A stretch of DNA of 15,930 nucleotides from the NCBI GenBank assembly GCA_016934645.1, contig JAFGSL010000041.1, positions 1 to 15,930 of the forward strand, read 5' to 3'. The position numbers and the translations under genes are program-made. Shown piece after piece: positions 6,958 to 13,312 of the stretch. Numbering within the stretch: the first letter of the stretch is position 1; each line of letters opens with the position of its first letter. Source of the stretch: Anaerolineae bacterium. Its GTDB lineage: Bacteria; Chloroflexota; Anaerolineae; B4-G1; SLSP01. The notes beneath the pieces were generated by a model. It was given only the letters and a program-made list of their open reading frames with translations. It ran no database searches and was not told where the DNA came from.

Positions 6958-7994
6958 CAAAATCCCAATTCGCGCAGTCGGCCGTCGCGATCACGCCACT
7001 GTGGCTGCACCTTGACCCACAGCTCCAGATAGACCTTTCCGCCGATGAAACGCTCTAGCTCCCCACGGGCTGCCGTGCCGATCTGCTTGAGACGCTGGCC
7101 CTGCTTGCCGATGACAATCGGCTTCTGCGACTCGCGCTCCACCCAGATCGTCGCCGATACGTAAAGCACGCCGTTCTCGCGCTCGTGATAGTCTTCCACA
7201 AAGACCGCAGCCGCGTGCGGTACCTCCTGGTGCGTATAGCGCAGCATCGCCTCACGGATCAGTTCCGCCGCAACCTGGTGTTCCGTCTGATCGGTGATCT
7301 GATCACCGGGATAGTAGCACGGGCCTTCCGGTAAAAATCGCAAAATATGATCCCGCAGCAACTCAAGGTTTGTCCCCTTGAGCGCGCTGGTGGGGATCGA
7401 GTCAGCGTAATCGGGCAGCAGCGCCCAGTAGTTCGCAATCCGCGACTCAGCTTTCTCCATCGCCAGCGCGTCCATCTTGTTCAACACAAAAATCACGGGG
7501 CGCTTCACCGCCCGAGCCGCAAGCAACTGCGCGATGTGTTCGTCCTCTTCTCGTGGTGCAACCGCCACATCGACGACGAAGAGCACCACATCGGCGTTGG
7601 GGATCGCGGCAACAGCCTGCTCAATCATCAGTTCGTTCAACTTGTGGCCCGGCTTCTGGTGAATACCCGGCGTGTCGATGAAAATCATCTGGTAGCCGGA
7701 CTCGGTGACGATACCGGTGATGCGATTGCGCGTCGTCTGTGGTTTGGGTGACACAATAGCGATTTTGTGGCCCACGAGTGCATTCACAAGCGTCGACTTC
7801 CCCACATTGGGCCGCCCGATGACAGCGACGAAACCCGACCGGTGGCCCTCAGGCAACACCTCATCGTGCCAATCGGCGACGGTTTCACCCTCTGTCACTA
7901 CCGTGCCACCACTCTCAGCTAGAAATTGCTCAATGACCGCCTGCGACGTATCGTCGTCGTGCAAGACGGACTCTTTCATATCTTTTTCTTCCAA
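6957..7994 (-). CDS. era: Era GTPase with acidic N-terminal extension
   Basis: Ras-like GTPase that binds the 3' end of 16S rRNA during 30S assembly. G motifs are complete: G1 GRPNVGKS (60-67), G2 in QTTRNRITGI (T88), G3 DTPG (107-110), G4 NKMD (172-175), G5 SALKG (203-207). The C-terminal KH domain contains VIGKQGQRLKQIGTAAR (about 294-310). At 345 residues it is about 45-50 longer than typical Era because of an acidic, probably disordered N-terminus (DDDTSQ...ESGGTVVTEGETVADWHDE). The TTG at 7994 is chosen as start because AAGGAG lies 8 nt upstream. The ATG five codons later (7979) would be about 23 nt from that site. It lies 42 bp downstream of the transporter gene on the same strand, so the two are likely co-transcribed. 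Confidence 0.97.
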   Translation of the reverse strand: MEEKDMKESVLHDDDTSQAVIEQFLAESGGTVVTEGETVADWHDEVLPEGHRSGFVAVIGRPNVGKSTLVNALVGHKIAIVSPKPQTTRNRITGIVTESGYQMIFIDTPGIHQKPGHKLNELMIEQAVAAIPNADVVLFVVDVAVAPREEDEHIAQLLAARAVKRPVIFVLNKMDALAMEKAESRIANYWALLPDYADSIPTSALKGTNLELLRDHILRFLPEGPCYYPGDQITDQTEHQVAAELIREAMLRYTHQEVPHAAAVFVEDYHERENGVLYVSATIWVERESQKPIVIGKQGQRLKQIGTAARGELERFIGGKVYLELWVKVQPQWRDRDGRLRELGF

Positions 7995-8016
7995 CTGCTA
8001 TTCTCCTTTACAACTA

Positions 8017-8032
8017 CGCAAGCACCCTTGCG
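8017..8032. repeat. Small 6-bp hairpin between the transporter gene and era
   Basis: cgcaag (8017-8022) pairs perfectly with cttgcg (8027-8032) across a 4-nt loop, in the 42-nt gap upstream of the era SD sequence. It contains the 9-mer acccttgcg also found in the 16-bp inverted repeat at 743-806. No T-run follows. A role in tuning era expression is only a possibility. Confidence 0.4.
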
Positions 8033-8036
8033 CAGA

Positions 8037-8687
8037 TCATTCTCCTTTGACCAAATAGATGGCTGGCAGACCGACCAACGTTGTCACCCCTTTGACAAGG
8101 ACATTGGCCCAGAGAATCGACCAGACCACGGCGTTCGGTAGCACGCCACCAAACGCGGCCCAACAGAACACCAAACTATCCAACGGCACGCTGAAACTGT
8201 TGCTAAGCAGCACGCGCACCCACTGGTAACGCCGCGTCACCCGCGTCACCCACAGGTGATAAACCTCCGTATCCAACAACTCGCTAAGCACCTCGGCGAC
8301 GATGCTGGCGATGACGATCCGCCATACCGGCGCGAGCACACCCGCGAAGGCATCTTGCAGTGGCCATGTCGGGTCCGCCGGCAACGCGCTCAGCAAAGCG
8401 AAGTAGGCCGCCATGATCACGTTGATGACCGCTGCCGCAATGACGAGCGTCCGCGCCGCTGCGCGTCCGAGCAGCTTGTGCACCATGTCGCGCAGCGTGA
8501 ACGTGAAGGGATAAATGAACGTCCCGCCGTCGATGCTGAAGCCAGCCACCCACGCAATCTTCAAGCTACCGATGTCGGCGAGGATTTGCGCCGCGACGTA
8601 GGCCACCACAACTAAAACGCCGGCCCGCGCCATTCCAGACTCTCGAACTTGTGGCGCTTTCCACACCACTTCTTGTTTCTCTTCCAC
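8037..8687 (-). CDS. Queuosine precursor transporter (YhhQ/VUT family)
   Basis: Polytopic inner-membrane protein of the VUT/DUF165 family, whose E. coli member YhhQ imports the queuosine precursors preQ0 and preQ1. Family features are the first helix VLVVVAYVAAQILADIGSLKIA, GGTFIYPFTFTLRDMVHKLLG, VAEVLSELLDTEVYHLW and SNSFSVPLDSLVF. About six hydrophobic segments are visible. The frame is open to a GTG at 8774, but that codon lies upstream of the predicted -10 (8764-8759). I prefer the GTG at 8687, which has AAGGA 5 nt before it and gives 216 aa. An ATG at 8633 is also possible. Gene order is transporter then era. tgt, the enzyme using the imported base, is encoded 2 kb away on the other strand. 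The leader of about 65 nt does not match the preQ1-I riboswitch consensus by eye. Confidence 0.88.
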   Translation of the reverse strand: MEEKQEVVWKAPQVRESGMARAGVLVVVAYVAAQILADIGSLKIAWVAGFSIDGGTFIYPFTFTLRDMVHKLLGRAAARTLVIAAAVINVIMAAYFALLSALPADPTWPLQDAFAGVLAPVWRIVIASIVAEVLSELLDTEVYHLWVTRVTRRYQWVRVLLSNSFSVPLDSLVFCWAAFGGVLPNAVVWSILWANVLVKGVTTLVGLPAIYLVKGE

Positions 8688-8758
8688 AGCATTCCTTATA
8701 AGCGCAATCACAATGCTTTGGAGACCACTTTGCAGTACCCTCCACCCCAATGAAAACC

Positions 8759-8769
8759 AGTATACCACA
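8759..8769 (-). promoter_or_regulatory. Extended -10 promoter of the transporter-era unit
   Basis: Minus-strand TGTGGTATACT is a TGn-TATACT extended -10 with no recognisable -35. It is identical to the element at 2839-2849. Initiation near 8752 gives a leader of about 65 nt to the GTG at 8687. It directly abuts the -35 of the divergent plus-strand promoter. Confidence 0.5.
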
Positions 8770-8797
8770 TTCACAAGTTAGCAGTTAGTGTTATAAT
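8770..8797 (+). promoter_or_regulatory. Promoter of the DUF4129-MoxR-DUF58 operon, apparently leaderless
   Basis: TTCACA (8770-8775, 5/6 to consensus), a 16-bp spacer and a perfect TATAAT (8792-8797) preceded by TGT. Only 8 nt separate the -10 from the ATG at 8806, so transcription would start at or within about 2 nt of the start codon, leaving no room for a Shine-Dalgarno site. Confidence 0.6.
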
Positions 8798-8805
8798 GGC
8801 GAATT

Positions 8806-9678
8806 ATGGCAAAGCACAGGAAATTCTGGATACTCGTCGCTGCAGCGATTGCGATTGTAGCGCTATTCCTTCTATCCAGCAGCCTCTCGACGGTGGAATT
8901 TCTTCCCGGGAAGCCATTCCCTTGGGGCCTCTTCATGATGGAGTCAGGCGAGCCACCGGTCTACCCCACAATGGGAGACAGCACGCTCCTGATCACAATC
9001 GTCAGAATTGCGATATTGATCTTGCTCCCTCTCACCGTCACCTACATGATTTTTACTAAAGAAGGTCGCAAACGTGCCGTGCGCATTCTGATACAACTTC
9101 TGCTCTTCATGTTCCTGATGTCTTTTGTCGTCGAAAGACAGGCCGATCTCCTCAGAACATCAGAGGAGGCGACGACCGGAATGTCTCCCCTGGAAGAGGC
9201 CCAATTTGAACCACCTCCAGAATTCGTGCCGGGTGATATGCAAGACCTCACTACGGCATTAAGTATAGGCGTGGCCCTGGTGCTAACAGTCATTATCTTG
9301 ACCACGCTCTACATTCTTTGGCAGCGCAGACGTCTGGAACAAGATGACACCCTGTTAGAACTGGCACGCGAGGCGCAGGACGCGCTCGACGAAATACAAA
9401 CCGGTGGCAGCCTGAGGAACGCCGTTATCCGCTGTTACGTCGAAATGAGCCGCGTCATCAGTGAAAAACGTAACATTCAACGTGGGATCACGGTAACAAG
9501 CCACGAATTCGAGGAGAACTTGGTCAAGGCAGGCCTGCCCCAAAAGCCCGTTCAGGAGCTTACGCATCTCTTCGAAGAAGCACGTTATGGCGACCAAGAC
9601 CCGGGCCCAACCGAGGAACAGCGTGCCGTCGCCTGCTTGTCATCCATCGTCACAGCCGTCGCGGAGCTATCCCGATGA
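8806..9678 (+). CDS. DUF4129-domain membrane protein
   Basis: 290-residue membrane protein, first gene of a MoxR operon. Hydrophobic helices lie at about 8-25, 63-83, 92-108 and 151-172, followed by a cytosolic C-terminal domain. Residues 200-288 match the DUF4129 pattern: GSLRNAVIRCYVEMSRVISEK, then TVTSHEFEENL, LTHLFEEARYG and a final helix. The same domain is found at the end of some transglutaminase-like membrane proteins and next to MoxR/DUF58 genes, but its biochemical activity is unknown. The start ATG lies 8 nt after a perfect -10 and no SD is present, implying a leaderless message. No other plausible start occurs before M44, and the first helix needs this start. It overlaps the next gene by ATGA. 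Confidence 0.85.
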   Translation: MAKHRKFWILVAAAIAIVALFLLSSSLSTVEFLPGKPFPWGLFMMESGEPPVYPTMGDSTLLITIVRIAILILLPLTVTYMIFTKEGRKRAVRILIQLLLFMFLMSFVVERQADLLRTSEEATTGMSPLEEAQFEPPPEFVPGDMQDLTTALSIGVALVLTVIILTTLYILWQRRRLEQDDTLLELAREAQDALDEIQTGGSLRNAVIRCYVEMSRVISEKRNIQRGITVTSHEFEENLVKAGLPQKPVQELTHLFEEARYGDQDPGPTEEQRAVACLSSIVTAVAELSR

Positions 9679-10325
9679 ATCAAACCCGACCGGAAAACAG
9701 CCGCGCTGACCTGATCAAGCGCTTCTGGTGGACGCCCCTTGTTGGCTTGCCACTGGCAGTGTTGTTGACGCTCGGTCTGCGCGATTTCGTCCGCGATGTG
9801 TTCGCGCTGCCACTTTCATATATACTCTGGTTTGCAGGCATCATCTTCGAAACCGTTCCGCAGATCTGGTTTTGGACAGGGCTGATTGTCATCGCGCTGG
9901 TCATCGCTATGCGCAGCCTGGATCGCGAGCGCCAGCCTCCCCCCTCCGCGCCCGGGAAATCCTCACATCCTGCGCGGGGACAGATCAATATCTGGGCTGA
10001 GCGTGTCGACATGCTGCTAAAAGGCAGATATTCCCGGCATCGCTTCGGTTATTTCATCGGTAAGCTGATCCTGGATGTGTTATCACACGAGGAGCGTCTC
10101 AGTCTTAGAGAACTAGAACGCCGCCTCGAACAGGGCGAAACGGATGTGCCACCAGTCGTGCGCGAGTATCTCTTCTCGCGCCTGAGACCAGGGTACACCG
10201 ATACCCGGCCCAGTTTCCTCACACGGCTCAAGCGTTTCTTCGGTCTGGAAAAACCGTTGGCAATCCGCCTGAACACCGAATTGGAAACCATCGTCAAATA
10301 CTTAGAAGATCAACTGGAGGTTTAA
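9675..10325 (+). CDS. Membrane protein of the MoxR operon, family unrecognised
   Basis: 216 residues beginning in the ATGA overlap with the DUF4129 gene. Two long hydrophobic segments (about 18-37 and 49-78) are followed by a Pro/Ser-rich linker (87-97). A cytosolic C-terminal domain of about 115 residues follows, rich in Arg, Leu and Glu (SLRELERRLEQGETDVPPVVREYLFSRL in part) and probably helical. I do not recognise the family. Its position between DUF4129 and MoxR genes suggests a membrane partner of that system, since small poorly conserved membrane proteins are common there. The SD of moxR (GGAGG, 10316-10320) is embedded in its last codons. Confidence 0.7.
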   Translation: MNQTRPENSRADLIKRFWWTPLVGLPLAVLLTLGLRDFVRDVFALPLSYILWFAGIIFETVPQIWFWTGLIVIALVIAMRSLDRERQPPPSAPGKSSHPARGQINIWAERVDMLLKGRYSRHRFGYFIGKLILDVLSHEERLSLRELERRLEQGETDVPPVVREYLFSRLRPGYTDTRPSFLTRLKRFFGLEKPLAIRLNTELETIVKYLEDQLEV

Positions 10326-10329
10326 GACT

Positions 10330-11307
10330 ATGACCCTCGACATCGCACAAGTCGCCGAATTGTCCGATCGCGTACTCAAGGAAGTGGAACGCGCCATCGT
10401 AGGCAAGCGGGAAGTATTGGAACAGATTATGGCTGCCGTCCTCACTGCGGGCGGGCACGTGCTGCTGGAAGACTATCCCGGACTGGCAAAGACGCTCATT
10501 GCCAACAGTTTCGCCACGGCCCTGGGATTGACGTTCAAGCGCATCCAATTCACGCCCGACCTATTGCCCGGCGACATCACCGGCGGCTACATCTACGACC
10601 GCACGCAGAACCAGTTCTCCCTGCGCAAAGGGCCGTTGTTCGCCAACATCATCCTCTCCGACGAGATCAACCGAGCTTCTCCCAAGACGCAATCGGCGCT
10701 ACTCGAAGCGATGCAGGAATACCAGGTCACTCTGGAAGGCGAGACGATGCGACTGCCGTCACCCTTTATCGTGATTGCTACACAAAACCCCATCGAATAC
10801 GAGGGCACCTTTCCGCTGCCCGAGGCCCAACTTGACCGCTTCATCATGAAGCTGGCGATTGGCTATCCCGAACCCAAAGATGAACAGGAAATCCTGCGCC
10901 GCCGCCGCGAACGCCGGCAGGACGATTTCTCGTTGGAGCCGGTGATCGACAGCAATACGCTTTTGGCGATGCGCGAGGCCATCGAGGACGTTCACGTGGA
11001 CACCGACGTCGAGCGGTACATCGTCGAGCTAACACGAGCGACGCGCAGTCACCGCTATGTCGCCGTCGGCGCCAGCCCGCGCGGCGCGCTGGCGTTGCTC
11101 AAGCTATCGCGCACCTGGGCAGCGATGAAGGGGCGCGGGTACGTGCTCCCCGATGACGTGAAATTGTTCGCACTGCCCGCACTGAGCCACCGCTTGATCC
11201 TGGAACCCGATCTCTGGACGGAGCGCCACGCTGCCACGGAAGTCGTCACCGAACTACTACGCATGGTGCCGGTGCCGGTGATTGAAAACTTCATGCGACG
11301 ACCCTAA
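10330..11307 (+). CDS. MoxR-family AAA+ ATPase
   Basis: Cytosolic hexameric chaperone-like ATPase that in characterised systems promotes maturation of enzyme complexes together with VWA/DUF58 partners. The 325-residue protein has the MoxR signature throughout: the P-loop EDYPGLAKT (47-55; this group often has Ala or Gly before Lys), FTPDLLPGDITG (74-85), Walker B ANIILSDEINRASPKTQSALLEAMQE (split as 105-112 and onward), sensor 1 at TQNP (151-154), GTFPLPEAQLDRF, and sensor 2 in GASPRGAL (247-254). The SD GGAGG lies 9 nt upstream. Target is unknown. DUF58 follows 17 nt downstream. Confidence 0.96.
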   Translation: MTLDIAQVAELSDRVLKEVERAIVGKREVLEQIMAAVLTAGGHVLLEDYPGLAKTLIANSFATALGLTFKRIQFTPDLLPGDITGGYIYDRTQNQFSLRKGPLFANIILSDEINRASPKTQSALLEAMQEYQVTLEGETMRLPSPFIVIATQNPIEYEGTFPLPEAQLDRFIMKLAIGYPEPKDEQEILRRRRERRQDDFSLEPVIDSNTLLAMREAIEDVHVDTDVERYIVELTRATRSHRYVAVGASPRGALALLKLSRTWAAMKGRGYVLPDDVKLFALPALSHRLILEPDLWTERHAATEVVTELLRMVPVPVIENFMRRP

Positions 11308-11324
11308 CACACCACGGATAATAT

Positions 11325-12671
11325 ATGCGCAGATTGCTATTCCTGAGCCTCCTGGTCTACGGGCTGATCATCGGCGGATTAGCGACGGTGCACGGCAGCG
11401 CCGTGGCACTCGCTATGCCTCTGGTCGTCTACCTGGCCGCCGCCCTTGCCTACAGTCCAGAAAAACCACGGTTGGTCATCACCCGTACGTTGAGTGCGAC
11501 CATCGTCCACCATGGGACACCAGCTACGGTCACATTGAAGATCCACAACCAGGGGGCGCAGCTAGAAGAGGTGCTGATAGAGGACTCCGTACCGCAAGGC
11601 TTGACAGTCACAGACGGCGCCCCCTGGATACAACTATCGCTACCGGCCGGTGGCAAGACGGAATTCAGCTACATCGTGGAGGGGAAGCGAGGAAATTACT
11701 CTTTCCGTCACCTCCACGTGACGGTCAATGAGCACTTAGGTCTCTTTCGCCATCGGGGTTGGTTGGAAGTCGGTGGAAGTCTCATGGTCTTGCCGGAACT
11801 GCTGCAGTTGGGACACCTCGACATCCGCCCGTTGCGCACGCGCGGCTACGCCGGCCCCATTCCATCGCGGTTGGCCGGCTCCGGCACCGATTTCTTCGGC
11901 GTGCGCGAGTACCAGTTGGGCGATCCGCTGCGTTGGATCAACTGGCGCGCAAGCGCCCGGCACCAGCACGCGCTCTTCACCAACGAGTTCGAAATGGAAC
12001 GCATCGCCGACGTGGGACTGATCCTGGACGCACGGCAGAACAACAACGTTGTCGTCGGCAACGACTCGCTTTTCGAGCATTCCATCTGTGCGGCAGCAGG
12101 GCTTGCAGAAGCCTTCCTCAATGACGGCAACCGCGTTGGTATGTTGGTTTACGGGCGTGGCCTAGAGATGACTTATCCCGGCTACGGCAAAGTCCAGCGT
12201 GAACGCATTATGCAGGCGTTAGCCCACGCCAAAACCGGCGATAGCCTGGTTTTCGAGAGCATGGACTATCTGCCGGTGCGATTCTTCCCCGCCAAATCGC
12301 AGATCGTCATCGTTAGCCCATTGCGCAAGGAAGACCTATCAATCCTTACCCGGCTGCGTGCGCGCGGCTACCAGGTTCTGGTCGTCAGTCCCGATCCGGT
12401 AGCGTTTGAAGCGCAAAAGTATGCGTCGCTCAAGACCACTGATGCGGGTGCCGGAGATGCGGGCACTGCAGATGCGGATGTACCGGCGGCGAGCGTCCAA
12501 CTCGCGCTGCGCATCACACGCGTCGAGCGCGAGCTGATGTTGCGCCGCTTGCGCCGGGTTGGCGTCCAGATCATCAACTGGCAGGTGGACAAGCCGTTTG
12601 CCAACGTCATGCGCACAGCGCTTGTCCGTCCGATTAGGCCCACTAACCGTATCGTGAGGATTGACCGGTGA
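11325..12671 (+). CDS. DUF58 protein with N-terminal membrane hairpin (VWA-like)
   Basis: 448-residue membrane-anchored partner of MoxR. Two hydrophobic stretches (about 3-20 and 25-43) precede an extracytoplasmic-looking beta domain (about 55-150, with VTLKIHNQGAQLEEVLIEDSVP resembling DUF11-type domains). The DUF58 hallmark GTDFFGVREYQLGDPLRW / INWRASAR spans 187-212. A VWA-like region follows (VGLILDARQNN, D235), where the usual DxSxS metal site is degenerate. An Asp/Ala/Gly-rich insert, TTDAGAGDAGTADADVPAA (371-389), interrupts the C-terminal part and looks like low-complexity expansion. No strong SD precedes the ATG, which lies 17 nt after the moxR stop. It overlaps the next gene by GTGA. 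Confidence 0.93.
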   Translation: MRRLLFLSLLVYGLIIGGLATVHGSAVALAMPLVVYLAAALAYSPEKPRLVITRTLSATIVHHGTPATVTLKIHNQGAQLEEVLIEDSVPQGLTVTDGAPWIQLSLPAGGKTEFSYIVEGKRGNYSFRHLHVTVNEHLGLFRHRGWLEVGGSLMVLPELLQLGHLDIRPLRTRGYAGPIPSRLAGSGTDFFGVREYQLGDPLRWINWRASARHQHALFTNEFEMERIADVGLILDARQNNNVVVGNDSLFEHSICAAAGLAEAFLNDGNRVGMLVYGRGLEMTYPGYGKVQRERIMQALAHAKTGDSLVFESMDYLPVRFFPAKSQIVIVSPLRKEDLSILTRLRARGYQVLVVSPDPVAFEAQKYASLKTTDAGAGDAGTADADVPAASVQLALRITRVERELMLRRLRRVGVQIINWQVDKPFANVMRTALVRPIRPTNRIVRIDR

Positions 12672-13249
12672 ACCTGAGTACGAGAATCATGACCATCAGC
12701 ACGCTCGTCGCTACGGCGGCGTTGGCGCTCGGGTACGGCTTGTACGGTGAACCCTTTGGCGTACTGATCTTCGTTGCGCTGGGGTTGCTATGGTTGGTGG
12801 GGCAACGTTACGCCTTGCAGGCTTTCGCCGGGCTGGGGATGCTTGGGTTCACCATTGGCGCGCTACATGGTACATTGTACGGCGTGCAAAGCGGCTGGAT
12901 GCTGGCCGGGATCACGGCTGCGCTGGTTGCCTGGAATTTGCACCACTTCATCCAGCATCTGCGCGTCAATGAGCGGGATGAAGCAGACTCCGTAGATGCA
13001 GAGGAGCGTACACAGGCCGAGGTTCGCGCAGACGCGGAAGCGGACGCAGAGGCGGACGCAAAAGCGCGCGCATTGGAGCGCCTGCACTTGCAACGGCTGG
13101 GCATCGTGAGTGGGCTGGGACTGCTATTAGGTGCGCTGGCCCTGACGGTCAGACTCACTCTAGGCTTCGGTGTCATTGTTGCCCTGGGACTTGTCGCTAT
13201 TTATGGTTTGAGTCGTTTGGTCCATTACCTGCGCCAGGAAAGCGACTGA
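12668..13249 (+). CDS. Polytopic membrane protein with charged Ala-Asp-Glu loop, unknown family
   Basis: 193 residues starting with GTG inside the DUF58 stop (GTGA overlap), last gene of the operon. Hydrophobic segments lie at about 10-26, 29-46, 52-70 and 77-93, then a strongly charged loop (100-138), then two more at 145-162 and 166-185. The loop contains the repetitive stretch ADAEADAEADAKARA (121-135), encoded by short imperfect DNA repeats (around 13028-13066). I do not recognise a family. Translational coupling to DUF58 suggests it belongs to the same membrane assembly. Confidence 0.75.
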   Translation: MNLSTRIMTISTLVATAALALGYGLYGEPFGVLIFVALGLLWLVGQRYALQAFAGLGMLGFTIGALHGTLYGVQSGWMLAGITAALVAWNLHHFIQHLRVNERDEADSVDAEERTQAEVRADAEADAEADAKARALERLHLQRLGIVSGLGLLLGALALTVRLTLGFGVIVALGLVAIYGLSRLVHYLRQESD

Positions 13250-13252
13250 GGG

Positions 13253-13270
13253 CGCGATTTGGAAATCGCG
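13253..13270. repeat. Palindrome between convergent operons
   Basis: cgcgattt (13253-13260) and aaatcgcg (13263-13270) are exact reverse complements around gg. It begins 3 nt after the stop of the last MoxR-operon gene and lies 43 nt from the stop of the convergent LysM gene. A bidirectional 3'-end hairpin or a dispersed palindromic repeat are both possible. There is no clear T-tract. Confidence 0.6.
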
Positions 13271-13312
13271 GCTACTACTTAGCAAACTCCTAAAGACTTC
13301 CCCTGGCAGTCG

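Noticed and set aside
8688..8757. preQ1 riboswitch in the leader of the queuosine-precursor transporter
   Set aside because: The leader lacks the short C-rich pseudoknot pattern of preQ1-I, and I see no convincing type II or III fold. A covariance-model search would be decisive.
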